Shown here: piece by piece, positions 24,239 to 33,975 of the stretch
Position numbering within the stretch: position 1 is the first letter of the stretch
How the letters are laid out: each line of letters opens with the position of its first letter
Assembly (NCBI GenBank): GCA_945786985.1
Contig: CALZGC010000047.1
Span: forward strand, 1-34,031
DNA: 34,031 nucleotides
Reading direction: 5' to 3'
DNA from: an uncultured Nitrospirota bacterium
Lineage (GTDB): Bacteria > CG2-30-53-67
Notes under the pieces: generated by a model
Databases searched by the model: none
What the model was told of the DNA's origin: nothing
The model's input: only the letters and a program-made list of their open reading frames with translations
Position numbers and translations under genes: made by a program

Positions 24239-24765
24239 AAGCCGGGTGTCGCCACGTATGATCGGCAGATGGCGCAGATCCTAACACAAAGCGGGTGCGG
24301 GCTCCACTTCTTATTCGTTCAGGACCGGTGAAGCCCTGCCGCGACAGGAAGCAGGAGCCCCACAAAACCGGGCTGTCATGAATTCAGACCCTATTGGCAG
24401 ATTTGCCAGCAAGTTTTAACCCATTGTATTTAATATATTTCTGGCGCTCACCTATGTCCGGCCCAACCCCTGTTGTGACAATTTGACTCATCGGGTTCTG
24501 CCGTCCGTTGTCCGCGAATGTAGAATGGGCAGACCCGATTGCCCAATCATTTCAGCGAGTTATCCTCCATGGGCCCGCAAGCTTTTTTGGTGGGCATGCG
24601 AATTGCAAGCAAGAGAAAAACTATAGAGAAGAACAAATGTTGAAGACGGATCCTGAAACAGGATCGACACGCAGATGCAGGGCAGAACGCCCCGATGACC
24701 CAGCAGGAACGGAAGTCCGTTGCTCTATATGTAAGGGGATCACCCGAACGCAAGGAGGTGCGCCG
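24239..24765. other. 527-bp divergent region between recJ and the second tusA
   Basis: It is AT-rich around 24410-24440. It holds a candidate sigma-54 site (24592-24607) and a small GATCCTG-AAA-CAGGATC hairpin (24649-24665). No gene is credible; the upstream extension of the tusA frame lacks a ribosome-binding site. Confidence 0.5.
24592..24607 (+). promoter_or_regulatory. Candidate sigma-54 promoter upstream of the second tusA
   Basis: GGGCATGCGAATTGCA matches the -24/-12 consensus TGGCACG-N4-TTGCA at all but two of the named positions, with the required 10-base gap between GG (24593-24594) and GC (24605-24606). It would give a leader of about 150 bases. No enhancer-binding site was identified. 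Confidence 0.4.
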
Positions 24766-25008
24766 ATGACGGAAAAGGTGAATGCGGACAAAACAGTGGA
24801 TGCCCGCGGAGCGTTTTGCCCCGGTCCCCTGATGGAGTTGATCGGCTCCATGAAAACGGAACCGGTCAACGCCGTGATCGAGATTCTCTCATCCGATCAC
24901 GGGTCCTCCAGGGACATACCCGAGTGGATAGCCAAGGTGGGCCACGAGTTCATCAGTTGCGACGAGAAGCAGGGCTACTGGAGCATCCTGGTGCGGAAGC
25001 TGAAATAG
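24766..25008 (+). CDS. Second TusA-family sulfur carrier protein
   Basis: This 80-residue TusA-like protein has the N-terminal motif ARGAFCPGPLMEL with Cys18 in the CPxP signature that carries persulfide sulfur, and a C-terminal SILVRKLK strand. The start at 24766 has AAGGAGG eight bases upstream; a longer in-frame extension is unsupported. It stands on the plus strand between recJ and secF, both minus. Directly behind it are remnants of a pyridine-nucleotide/flavin oxidoreductase and a DUF1641 protein. In other anaerobes and archaea such genes often form a TusA, SQR-like, DUF1641 operon, so this TusA probably served that system before it decayed. Whether it is still used is unknown. Confidence 0.85.
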   Translation: MTEKVNADKTVDARGAFCPGPLMELIGSMKTEPVNAVIEILSSDHGSSRDIPEWIAKVGHEFISCDEKQGYWSILVRKLK

Positions 25009-25170
25009 GGACACAACCTTGACGGGCAGGGCCCAAGACGCCCAGCCCGGAACTGTCCGTCGGTTCAGGTTGTGAAGAGGAGGGAGCCTTCCCTGCTTCC
25101 CCTGCCACTGAGAGCTGGACATCACCGATACGATCGGCGCCCAGCCGCGCCAGACAAAGGAGGTCTACCA

Positions 25171-25487
25171 AAGGGAAAAGGGTCCTGATTCTCGGGGGAG
25201 GAACCGGGGGGACGATTGCGAAGAACCTCACCAGGCGCCTCGTCAATCCCCAGATCCAGAATCCCCAGATCCAGAATCCGGAGATTTTAGATCTCATCGC
25301 GGCGATGGTGGGAGGCACCCATACCCCCATGGAAGATATGAAGAAGGAACCCTACGAAAAAGCGGGCTTGCCGGGGCTGGAGAAGAACGCCCGAGACCCG
25401 GAAGTGCAGAAGGGGCTTGTCTTTGTCAGCAATTTCGCCAAGAACTTCCACCGGAGTCTCAGCGTTGTGGAAGGACCCACGCTTTGA
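25171..25487 (+). pseudogene. Fused remnant of an SQR-like flavoprotein gene and a DUF1641 gene
   Basis: An AAAGGAGG (25156-25163) precedes a frame reading KRVLILGGGTGGTIAKNL, the N-terminal dinucleotide-binding strand-loop of FAD-dependent (sulfide:quinone-reductase-like) oxidoreductases. After about 25 residues it runs into two tandem copies of a 15-bp repeat, and then into a different sequence ending RDPEVQKGLVFVSNFAKNF, which resembles the C-terminus of DUF1641 proteins. No ATG, GTG or TTG stands at the expected start, eight or so bases after the ribosome-binding site. A large in-frame deletion joining two neighbouring genes explains this best. The DUF1641 part is recognised from motif memory only. 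Confidence 0.6.
25245..25279. repeat. 15-bp tandem repeat at the deletion junction
   Basis: AATCCCCAGATCCAG occurs twice head to tail (25245-25259, 25260-25274), plus a partial third copy AATCC (25275-25279). It lies exactly where the flavoprotein-like sequence stops and the DUF1641-like sequence begins. Confidence 0.7.
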
Positions 25488-25505
25488 TGGAGAGTGTCTA
25501 ACAGT

Positions 25506-25588
25506 TTAGAGGGTACGGCCCGGTCTTTTTTTCGCCATAACGGTTCGCCAAAACCCGCACCCCCAATAAGATGGGCCGTGCCCTCTAA
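25506..25588. repeat. 83-bp inverted-repeat unit
   Basis: The arms TTAGAGGGTACGGCCC (25506-25521) and GGGCCGTGCCCTCTAA (25573-25588) are complementary with one mismatch. The interior carries a T-run (25524-25531). It may be a small palindromic element or a terminator-like structure after the pseudogene. Confidence 0.55.
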
Positions 25589-25594
25589 TCCCTT

Positions 25595-25660
25595 AACCCG
25601 GATATTGTATGAGTGATCGTCATGAGAGGCCGTAGAGGCGCCTCAGGCAATATCCGGGTT
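25595..25660. repeat. 66-bp inverted-repeat element of the same family as 21431-21609
   Basis: The arms AACCCGGATATTG (25595-25607) and CAATATCCGGGTT (25648-25660) are perfectly complementary. The interior shares GATCGTCATGAGAGGCC and AGAGGCGCC with the larger element at 21431-21609. It looks like the minimal hairpin form of the family. Confidence 0.7.
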
Positions 25661-25801
25661 CACCATCGACCCCCGTCAGTGGCCCCTCGGTTTAACCTTC
25701 CAGAGAATGACCACGATCATCCCCAAGACCACAAGCAATTTGGCCAGTGTCCCCTAGACAGGGCCGCGCAAAGCCCCGTATCCGATTCGAATGCGTGCGC
25801 C

Positions 25802-26707
25802 TCATGCCTTGGCCGGCTTGGCATATTTGTCAAACAGCAGGAGGGTGGGACTGGCGATGAAGATGGACGAGTAGGTCCCCACTACGACGCCGATGGTCAG
25901 GGCGAAGGCGAAATCATGGATCACCTCGCCACCGAGGAAAAAGAGGGCCAGCACCACGATCAGCGTCGTCAGGGAGGTCAGCAGGGTCCGGCTCAGTGTC
26001 AGATTGATGCTCTTGTTGATGGTCGCTTCGTAGGTCTCTTTCGCCTTGAGCCGGAGACGCTCCCGGATCCGGTCGAAGAGCACGATGGTGTCGTTCAGGG
26101 AGTACCCGACGATGGTGAGAATGGCCGCAATGATGGGGAGGGTGAACTCCTTGTTCAGCACGGAGAACACCCCGACGGTGAACAGCACATCGTGGACCAG
26201 CGCCAGAATGGCGCCCACGGCAAAACGGAACTCAAACCGGATGGTAATGTAGATGAGCACCCCGATCAGGGCATAGAGGAGCGCTAGCAGCGCCTTTCGC
26301 TGCAGGTCCCGCCCCACCTGTGGTCCCACGACTTCGACGCGCTCCACCGTGAAGGCGTCCTGCCCGAAAGCCGTGGCCAGAGCGCCGGTAATATGATCGG
26401 AGAGGTTCTCCAGGGACGCGCTCGACTTCTCCACGCGGATGATCACCTCCCGGGGGCTGCCGAACTCCTGTATCACGCTCTCGCCCAGGTCGATCCCCTT
26501 CAGAGCGTCCCGGATCTTCCCGATGTCCGCCGGGGCATCGAACTTGAGCTGCACCAGGGTGCCGCCGGCGAAATCGATGCCGTAGTTCAAGCCGCCTCGA
26601 ACCAGGATGGATCCCAGCCCGAAGAGAATCAGAGCCGTTGAGAATGCGATGAAGATCTTCCGGTTCTTCTGGAAATTAACACGCGTATCCGGTTTGATCA
26701 ACTCCAT
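25802..26707 (-). CDS. secF: Protein translocase subunit SecF
   Basis: SecF works with SecD and YajC at the SecYEG channel, using the proton gradient to pull exported proteins through the inner membrane. The 301-residue protein has the usual length and six-transmembrane RND-like layout. TM1 is near the N-terminus, followed by the GLNYGIDFAGGTL signature (about 38-50), a periplasmic domain, and five further membrane segments in the C-terminal half with GYSLNDTIVLFDRIRE. It follows secD by 31 bp in the usual order. Confidence 0.95.
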   Translation of the reverse strand: MELIKPDTRVNFQKNRKIFIAFSTALILFGLGSILVRGGLNYGIDFAGGTLVQLKFDAPADIGKIRDALKGIDLGESVIQEFGSPREVIIRVEKSSASLENLSDHITGALATAFGQDAFTVERVEVVGPQVGRDLQRKALLALLYALIGVLIYITIRFEFRFAVGAILALVHDVLFTVGVFSVLNKEFTLPIIAAILTIVGYSLNDTIVLFDRIRERLRLKAKETYEATINKSINLTLSRTLLTSLTTLIVVLALFFLGGEVIHDFAFALTIGVVVGTYSSIFIASPTLLLFDKYAKPAKA

Positions 26708-26738
26708 AGTCTGTGTCTCCGTTCCTTCTGAAGGTCTG

Positions 26739-28274
26739 TCAGATACTGAGTTCCACCATTTCCCGCCGGGCCGTGAACAGATCGAAAATGACCCGGGTTA
26801 CGAAGATCGCGGTAAACATACTCGCAATGATACCGAGACAAAGGGTGACGGCAAATCCCTTGACCGGCCCCGTACCGAACTGAAACAGGACGAAAGCCGC
26901 GATCAGGGTCGTCACGTTGGCGTCAAGGATGGTACTGAAGGCCTTGGAGTAGCCCCCGTCCACAGCGGACATCACCGTCTTGCCGGCCCGCAGCTCTTCC
27001 CGAATCCGTTCGAAGATAATCACATTCGCATCGACCGCCATGCCGATGGTCAGGATGATGCCGGCAATTCCCGGCAGGGTCAATGTGGCATTCAGACCCG
27101 ACAGGGCGGCCATGATGAAGAGGAGATTCAGCACCAACGCGAGGTTGGCCACCAGTCCGGCCAGCCTGTAGTATAGGATCATGAAAATGACGACCAGAAT
27201 GCCGCCGACGATGATCGATTTCAACCCCTTGTCGATGGAATCCTGTCCCAGCGACGGACCGACGGTACGGTTCTCCATGATGGTCACCGGCGCCGGCAGC
27301 GCCCCGGCCCGCAGCACAATGGCCAGGTCCTTGGCCTCCTCCAGCGAAAAACGGCCGCTGATCTGGGCACGGCCGCCGGAGATACGCTCCTGAATGGTCG
27401 GCGCCGAATAGACGGTGTCATCCAGGACGATGGCCATGCGCTTCTTCACATATTTGCCCGTCACCGTTTCAAAGATCCGGCTCCCCCGGGGGTCAAAGGT
27501 CATATGGACGTAGGGGCTGTTGAACTGATCGTAACTGACCCGCGCGTCATTGATGGTGTCCCCCGTCAGCAGCACCCGCTTCTTCAGCAGCAAGGGCTGT
27601 TTCTTGCCGGTGATCGAATCCTTCTGATAGAGGATCTCCGCATCCATGGGGATGTCGCCCTGCAGGGCACGGTCGAGACTGGTCGTGTCGTCGACGAGTT
27701 TGAACTCCAGCCGCGCCGTCTTACCGATGAGGGAGATGGCCCGTTTGGTATCCTTGAGACCGGGGAGCTGAATGAGAATCCTCTCTTTGCCCTCCCGCTG
27801 GATGGTCGGTTCGGCCACGCCGAATTCGTCAATCCGGTTGCGAATGGTCTCGAGGCTCTGGTCGATGGCGGAAGCCTTGATCCGCTGAATCTCCTGATCG
27901 GTGAGGCTCAGCACCAGCCGGTTGGATCCGGCCGTGTCGACGTTGAGCACGCCGCTGTACTCCCGTTCGATCAACTGCTCGATATCGTTCACACCGCTGG
28001 TGTCCAGGGTTTCCACCTCCAGGGTGTCGTCCGCCCGATCGACGAAGATGTAATCGATCCCCCGGTCGCCCAGCACATCCTGAAACTCATCCACCATCCG
28101 ATCAAGGGTGGCATCGACAGCCTCTTCGGTTTCCACACCGAGGATCAGATGCATCCCTCCCTGCAGGTCGAGTCCCTTGTTGATCTTGTGACCCTGAACG
28201 GGAGAGAGGAAATAGATCGCCGCCAGAACTGACAGGAGGATCACGGCAACCTTCCACTGCATATTCTTGTCCAT
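26739..28274 (-). CDS. secD: Protein translocase subunit SecD
   Basis: SecD is the larger subunit of the SecDF accessory complex of the Sec export channel. The 511-residue protein has TM1 (about 7-24), the GLDLQGGMHL signature (about 35-44), a large periplasmic domain with P1-like parts, and five C-terminal membrane segments including GMAVDANVIIFERIREE. Length and motifs are standard. It follows yajC after a 350-bp gap in which no gene is seen, so it may have its own promoter. Confidence 0.95.
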   Translation of the reverse strand: MDKNMQWKVAVILLSVLAAIYFLSPVQGHKINKGLDLQGGMHLILGVETEEAVDATLDRMVDEFQDVLGDRGIDYIFVDRADDTLEVETLDTSGVNDIEQLIEREYSGVLNVDTAGSNRLVLSLTDQEIQRIKASAIDQSLETIRNRIDEFGVAEPTIQREGKERILIQLPGLKDTKRAISLIGKTARLEFKLVDDTTSLDRALQGDIPMDAEILYQKDSITGKKQPLLLKKRVLLTGDTINDARVSYDQFNSPYVHMTFDPRGSRIFETVTGKYVKKRMAIVLDDTVYSAPTIQERISGGRAQISGRFSLEEAKDLAIVLRAGALPAPVTIMENRTVGPSLGQDSIDKGLKSIIVGGILVVIFMILYYRLAGLVANLALVLNLLFIMAALSGLNATLTLPGIAGIILTIGMAVDANVIIFERIREELRAGKTVMSAVDGGYSKAFSTILDANVTTLIAAFVLFQFGTGPVKGFAVTLCLGIIASMFTAIFVTRVIFDLFTARREMVELSI

Positions 28275-28624
28275 CCGGAACTCCTTATTGTGTGATCGAC
28301 AACGATTGGAACGGACCGCGACGGTGCACCGCGACAGGCTCGGTAACCATCGTCACGGCTCAAGCTCGAACGGGTCCCGGGAGAATACCGTACCAAGCCG
28401 ACTCAGGGACCCCAGCCTCTTTGGCAGGCGCTGTTCAGCCTTTCAGGACGCTCCCGGTTGTATGAAATTCTTTCCGGGGAATATCAATTCGTCATTCACT
28501 ATATCACAGCGCCAAGTCAGAAGAAACAACAATTTCCGAATTTACCCAATCATTTCATGCCCTTCCGGACCATGGGCTGACAAAAATAGAGCCGAGGCCG
28601 GACCTTGGATCTCCGGTTGTCGCT
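28275..28624. other. 350-bp spacer between secD and yajC
   Basis: It is unusually long for this operon. It is AT-richer around 28480-28560. I see no open frame with a ribosome-binding site, no terminator and no repeat that I can support. Confidence 0.4.
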
Positions 28625-28942
28625 TCAGGACGTCTGTTCACCCGAGCTGATCAATCGGGTAATCGCGCCGCGGTCTACCTTGATTCTGACCTTGTCGTCT
28701 ACCTGCAGGGTTACCAGCTCCGGGGTAATCGTCTTGAGTTCGCCGTGGACCCCGCCTGATGTCACGACCCGATCGCCCACGCGCAGCGCGGCCAGCATGT
28801 TCTTGTGCTCTTTGCTCTTCTTCATCTGAGGACGGATCAGCAGAAAATAGAAGATCAGAACCATCAGAATCAGCGGAATAAAACTCTGGAAGACGCTCGG
28901 TTGCTGTGCGGCGCCCTGGGCATAAGCCAACGTTGCGATCAT
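28625..28942 (-). CDS. yajC: Sec translocon accessory protein YajC
   Basis: This 105-residue protein has one membrane helix (about 20-37, ending in YFLLIRPQMKK, the YajC signature) and a cytoplasmic part with RVGDRVVTSGGVHG. YajC associates with SecDF and the Sec channel. The start at 28942 follows AGGAGG closely. It is in its usual place between tgt and secD. Confidence 0.93.
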   Translation of the reverse strand: MIATLAYAQGAAQQPSVFQSFIPLILMVLIFYFLLIRPQMKKSKEHKNMLAALRVGDRVVTSGGVHGELKTITPELVTLQVDDKVRIKVDRGAITRLISSGEQTS

Positions 28943-28996
28943 GGTCTCCTCCTCGCTTCAATGATAAGTTTATCGTAACGACTCAGGTCACCTCTC

Positions 28997-29094
28997 TTTT
29001 GCCGCATGACTGCGTTGTTGCGGTGCTCAAATCCTCAACGTATGAAAAATACGCCTCCGGTTTTGCGCTCCTCACGCCTTGTCCTGCGGCAAAA
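28997..29094. repeat. 98-bp palindrome-ended repeat element
   Basis: TTTTGCCGCA (28997-29006) and TGCGGCAAAA (29085-29094) are perfect 10-bp inverted ends. The interior has short direct sequences around CTGCGTTGTTGCGG and AAAAATACGCC. It lies in the tgt-yajC gap and has no gene. The design fits a dispersed non-coding element; other copies would be outside the window. Confidence 0.6.
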
Positions 29095-29150
29095 TAGAAG
29101 CAACCTGAGCAGTTACAGTTTAGCCACCATAGGCTTGTCCAGCGTCCGGG

Positions 29151-30317
<1,167 letters not shown>

Positions 30318-30327
30318 TTAAGGCCTC

Positions 30328-31368
30328 TCAGAGAATCAGCATGGCATCGCCGTAAGAGTAGAACCGGTAGGCTCGCGCCACGGCTTCCCGATAGGCCCGA
30401 TCCATCCGCTCCTTTCCGGCGAAAGCGGCTACCAGCATCAGCAGCGTGGAGCGGGGCAGGTGAAAGTTGGTCAGCAGCCCCTCAATCACCCGAAAGCGAT
30501 AGCCGCAGTAGACAAACAGCTCCGTCGAATCAGTGCCCGGTGCGACCTTCCCTTCGGCATTGGCGGCCGATTCCAGCGCGCGGGTGGTCGTCGTCCCGAC
30601 GGCGATCACCCGTCTTCCCGAGCGGCGCGCCGCGTTGATCCTCTCCGCCGCCTCGTCCCCGATGGTGTACGACTCCCGGTCCATCCGGTGCCGCCGGATC
30701 TCCAGCTCCGTCACCGGCCTAAAGGTTCCGGTGCCGATGTGGAGGGTCACAAAGACGGACCCCACACCCCGGGCTGCCAAGCGGCCCAGCAGGTCTTCGG
30801 TGAAATGCAGCCCCGCGGTCGGGGCCGCCACGGCCCCCGGAACCTTCGCATAAACGGTCTGATAGCGCTCCCGGTCCAGACGGGTGAGGGCGTCGTCACC
30901 GTTCCTGCGAATATAGGGCGGCACGGGCGTGCTCCCGTAGCGCTCCGCGTACGTCGCCATTCCACTTTGCAGCGAAAATCGAATGCTCCGTCCGCCGTCG
31001 GGATCGGCCGCTTCGACGACACCCTGCACGCCGCCTTCCAGCAGAAGGACCGTGCCGACGCCGGCCTTCCCGCGGATCAGCACGTCCCAAAGCCCCCCCC
31101 CGCAGTCCCGCAGGAGGAAGATCTCCACCAACCCGCCGGTCTCTTTTTTCGCCTGCAGGCGGGCCGGAACGACCCGGGTGTCGTTCAGCACGAGAAGGTC
31201 GCCCGGCACCAGCGCCTCGGTGATCTCATGAAAGCGGCTGTGCCGGAGTTCGTCCGTCCTGCGGTCCACCACCATCAGCCGCGATTGATCGCGCCGCTCG
31301 GCCGGCCGCTGGGCAATCCGATCCGCATCGAGCCTGTAATCATAGTCTGCCAGGTTGAATCCGGACAA
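30328..31368 (-). CDS. queA: S-adenosylmethionine:tRNA ribosyltransferase-isomerase
   Basis: QueA adds the ribosyl unit of S-adenosylmethionine to preQ1-tRNA to make epoxyqueuosine. Family marks are the opening FNLADYDYRLDADRIAQRP, then RRDQSRLMVVDR, LVLNDTRVVPARL, AAPTAGLHFT and NFHLPRSTLLMLV. I take TTG at 31368 as the start: AAAGAGG lies seven bases upstream and it gives the family's normal N-terminus and length (346 residues). The frame is open up to a TTG at 31410. It forms an operon with tgt (10 bp gap). Confidence 0.93.
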   Translation of the reverse strand: MSGFNLADYDYRLDADRIAQRPAERRDQSRLMVVDRRTDELRHSRFHEITEALVPGDLLVLNDTRVVPARLQAKKETGGLVEIFLLRDCGGGLWDVLIRGKAGVGTVLLLEGGVQGVVEAADPDGGRSIRFSLQSGMATYAERYGSTPVPPYIRRNGDDALTRLDRERYQTVYAKVPGAVAAPTAGLHFTEDLLGRLAARGVGSVFVTLHIGTGTFRPVTELEIRRHRMDRESYTIGDEAAERINAARRSGRRVIAVGTTTTRALESAANAEGKVAPGTDSTELFVYCGYRFRVIEGLLTNFHLPRSTLLMLVAAFAGKERMDRAYREAVARAYRFYSYGDAMLIL

Positions 31369-31425
31369 AGATCCGTCCTCTTTGCACAACGATCCCGAAA
31401 GCACCGCCAACCCATTGACAATGCA

Positions 31426-31650
31426 TTATTTCCGGATGAACAGGAAAAACAGTAAAGTCAGAATAATACTGATTATGATGCTGGTCGTCAAAGGAAAATA
31501 GAAGGAGAAGTTCTTTTTCTGGATGTAAAAGTCGCCGGGAAGCCTCCCGATCCAGGGGATCTTGCCGGCCAGCAGCAAAAGCCCCCCCACCAGGATCATC
31601 AAAAAACCAAACAATATCAAAAGCTTGCCAAAAGGAGGCCAGGGGTTCAC
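31426..31650 (-). CDS. DUF2905-family small membrane protein
   Basis: This 74-residue protein has two membrane helices. The motif between them, GKIPWIGRLPGDFYI, is the DUF2905 signature, and the second helix ends in FIRK. The function is unknown. GTG at 31650 is chosen as start because GGGAGAAGGA precedes it; the frame extends further upstream. DUF2905 genes are often found beside ruvB, queA or queH, as here. Confidence 0.75.
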   Translation of the reverse strand: MNPWPPFGKLLILFGFLMILVGGLLLLAGKIPWIGRLPGDFYIQKKNFSFYFPLTTSIIISIILTLLFFLFIRK

Positions 31651-31756
31651 CGTGGGCGTCCTTCTCCCAACAACGCCGGTCCTGCCACCATGCATCTCCG
31701 TTCGGAACCCCCGGGCCCTGGGGATTCACGAATTCGCCGGAAAGCCGCGGCGCGGA

Positions 31757-32308
31757 TCATCCTTCTTTCAAAGAGAGCTTCTTCTTCAGATATCGGTCCC
31801 GTTCGCTGTAAACGCAGCCGCAGTAGGACTGCCGGTAAACGCCCATTTCGCGGGAGCGGGCCACGCCCTCCGGCCACCCGGGACGAAAATCTTCATAGTA
31901 GAAGGGAATCCCTGCGTCCTTTCCCACCTCTTCCCCAATGCGCCGCACAACCTCGTGCTTCTGATAAACCGAATAGAGCAGGGTCGTTGAATAGGCATCG
32001 GCCCCGCAGGTGCGCGCCGCCTCTGCCGCCGCCGTGAGACGCATCCGGTAACAGATCTGACAGCGCTCTTCTTCGCGATAGGCGACGGCCCGGAGGAATG
32101 CCTCCAGCCCGTATTCATCTCTGACCAGAAGATCGAGATCGATATCCGATGCGACGGCTGTCAGGGCGTCGAGGCGCCGCCGATATTCGGTGTAGGGATG
32201 GATATTGGGATTGTAGAAGAACCCCCGAATCGCGATGGCCCGCGGGCGCAGGATCGATTCGGGATAGAGGGTACAGGGTGCACAGCAAAGGTGAAGCAGC
32301 AGGTTCAA
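31757..32308 (-). CDS. queH: Epoxyqueuosine reductase QueH
   Basis: QueH, which is unrelated to QueG, reduces epoxyqueuosine to queuosine, the last step of the tRNA modification. The 183-residue protein has the cysteine pairs of the family: C8, C9 and C12 in LCCAPC, CQIC (83-86) and YCGC (162-165), which bind an iron-sulfur cluster and a metal. The start is TTG overlapping the ruvB stop (TTGA), with GGAGGGA five bases upstream, so it is translationally coupled to ruvB. With queA and tgt nearby, this window holds the last three steps of queuosine synthesis. Confidence 0.93.
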   Translation of the reverse strand: MNLLLHLCCAPCTLYPESILRPRAIAIRGFFYNPNIHPYTEYRRRLDALTAVASDIDLDLLVRDEYGLEAFLRAVAYREEERCQICYRMRLTAAAEAARTCGADAYSTTLLYSVYQKHEVVRRIGEEVGKDAGIPFYYEDFRPGWPEGVARSREMGVYRQSYCGCVYSERDRYLKKKLSLKEG

Positions 32309-33327
32309 AAGAGTCCCTCCTGCGCGCCGTCCCGCCAGGGGAGCCCGAAGTGTTCATACGCGATGCGCGTCGCCACCCGTCCCCGGGGGGTGCGGCGCAG
32401 GTAGCCGTGCTGAATCAGGTACGGCTCGTACACATCCTCAATCGTCTCCTTCTCTTCGCTGATGGCTGCGGCCAGGGTGGAGACCCCCACGGGCCCGCCG
32501 TCAAACTTCTCAATGATCGTGCGAATGAGCCGCTGATCCATAGAATCCAGGCCAAGGCGGTCGACCTCGAGCTGGATCAGGGAACTGTCCGCCACGTCCC
32601 GGGTAATGACCCCATCGCCCTGCACTTCCGCAAAGTCCCGCAGCCGCCGCAGCAGACGGTTCGCAATCCGGGGGGTCCCCCGGGACCGCCGGGCGATTTC
32701 GAAGGCCCCGGCCGGCTCAATGGGTATTCCCAGAATCCCTGCAGAACGGGTCACAATCCGTTCGAGATCCTCGGTGCTGTAGAAGATCAGGCGGTCCACC
32801 ACGCCGAACCGGTCCCGCAGCGGTGATGTCAAAAGCCCTGCGCGCGTGGTGGCGCCCACGAGGGTAAAGCGGGGAAGGTCCAGTTTGATGATCCGGGCCG
32901 ACGGCCCCTCCCCCAGCATGATGTCCAGCTTGAAATCCTCCATGGCGGGGTAGAGCAGCTCCTCCACCGTCCGGTTCAGACGGTGAATCTCGTCCACGAA
33001 GAGGACGTCGCCGTCCTGAAGATTGGTCAAGACGGCCGCCAGATCCCCCGGTTTGTCGAGAACGGGCCCGGAGGTCGCCTTGATGCCCACCGCCATCTCT
33101 GCGGCCACGATATGCGCGAGGGTGGTCTTGCCCAGACCGGGCGGCCCGTAAAGGAGGACGTGGTCGAGCGCCTCCTGCCTGCCTCGCGCTGCGCTGACGA
33201 AGACCTGAAGGTTCTGCTTGATCTTGTTCTGGCCCACAAACTCATCGAGGAGGCGCGGCCGGAGACTCACCTCCAGTGAGTTCTCCTCCTCGCTCCGCTC
33301 TGGACTGATGATCCGGTGCTCTTCCAT
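32305..33327 (-). CDS. ruvB: Holliday junction branch migration ATPase RuvB
   Basis: RuvB is the hexameric motor that drives branch migration of Holliday junctions with RuvA. The 340-residue AAA+ protein has Walker A GPPGLGKT (61-68), Walker B DEIH (112-115), the arginine-finger region [18 protein letters not shown], and a C-terminal winged helix ending in RTPRGR. It overlaps queH by four bases and follows ruvA by 39 bp. Confidence 0.97.
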   Translation of the reverse strand: MEEHRIISPERSEEENSLEVSLRPRLLDEFVGQNKIKQNLQVFVSAARGRQEALDHVLLYGPPGLGKTTLAHIVAAEMAVGIKATSGPVLDKPGDLAAVLTNLQDGDVLFVDEIHRLNRTVEELLYPAMEDFKLDIMLGEGPSARIIKLDLPRFTLVGATTRAGLLTSPLRDRFGVVDRLIFYSTEDLERIVTRSAGILGIPIEPAGAFEIARRSRGTPRIANRLLRRLRDFAEVQGDGVITRDVADSSLIQLEVDRLGLDSMDQRLIRTIIEKFDGGPVGVSTLAAAISEEKETIEDVYEPYLIQHGYLRRTPRGRVATRIAYEHFGLPWRDGAQEGLF

Positions 33328-33366
33328 GGCTCCTCGACCCCGACGGAGGGCGGTCCGCTACTGCGC

Positions 33367-33975
33367 CTACGCCTTCGAGAGATAACGGAGGGACTCGCGA
33401 ATGAGTTCCTCCACAGAGCGCTCCTGCTCCTCATGGGCGAGTCCCTGCAGCACGTCTTTTACTTCCGTCCTGCGATAGCCCAGGTGCACCAGGGCGGCCG
33501 CCGCGTCCTTGTACGGGCACTGCTCGAGGGCACTGTCCGGTCCACCCCCGACGACCGGCGCTCCCGGCTCGGCGGATGGCATCTTGTCTTTCAGCTCCAT
33601 GCAGATCCTCTCCGCCGTTTTGCGCCCCACGCCGGGAATCCCGCTCAACCGGGCCACGTCTTCGTCGCCAATGGCCCTGCGAAGCTCTGCACCTTCCAGT
33701 CCCGACAGAATGGCGAGGGCCATCTTGGGCCCCACCTTGCTCACCGTAATGAGGATCCGAAACAGATCCTTCTCCAGCGGGGTCCCGAACCCGAAGATCT
33801 GGATGGCATCGTCCCGGACATGCGTGTGGGTGAACAGAACGACCGCCCCCCCTTCATCGGGGAGTGGATAGTATGTGGACAGGGGAATGGACACTTGGTA
33901 CCCCACCCCCCCGACGTCCACAATGACTTCGGACGGCGCTTTGAAGGCCAGGATACCTTTGAGCTGCGCGATCAT
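33367..33975 (-). CDS. ruvA: Holliday junction DNA-binding protein RuvA
   Basis: RuvA tetramers bind the Holliday junction and hold RuvB on it. The 202-residue protein opens MIAQLKGILAFKAP with the family's OB-fold, has the helix-hairpin-helix segments LSGIPGVGRKTAERI and an earlier SKVGPKMALAILSG, and a C-terminal RuvB-binding three-helix domain (about 155-200) after a flexible linker. The start codon overlaps a stop in another frame, possibly the end of ruvC. Confidence 0.96.
   Translation of the reverse strand: MIAQLKGILAFKAPSEVIVDVGGVGYQVSIPLSTYYPLPDEGGAVVLFTHTHVRDDAIQIFGFGTPLEKDLFRILITVSKVGPKMALAILSGLEGAELRRAIGDEDVARLSGIPGVGRKTAERICMELKDKMPSAEPGAPVVGGGPDSALEQCPYKDAAAALVHLGYRRTEVKDVLQGLAHEEQERSVEELIRESLRYLSKA

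Larger units (their letters stand above)
25488..25801. other. 314-bp region between the pseudogene and secF
   Basis: It is mostly occupied by two small inverted-repeat elements (25506-25588 and 25595-25660). The rest (25661-25801) shows no gene that I can support. Confidence 0.5.

Noticed and set aside
24508-24765. N-terminal extension of the second tusA
   Set aside because: It has no ribosome-binding site, no family similarity, and it would contain the candidate promoter; the internal ATG at 24766 has an ideal AAGGAGG.
25676-25738. A minus-strand frame of about 20 hydrophobic codons after secF (LLVVLGMIVVILW)
   Set aside because: It starts with TTG just after an in-frame stop, without a clear ribosome-binding site. 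It might be a small membrane protein or the remnant of one, but it is too short to support.
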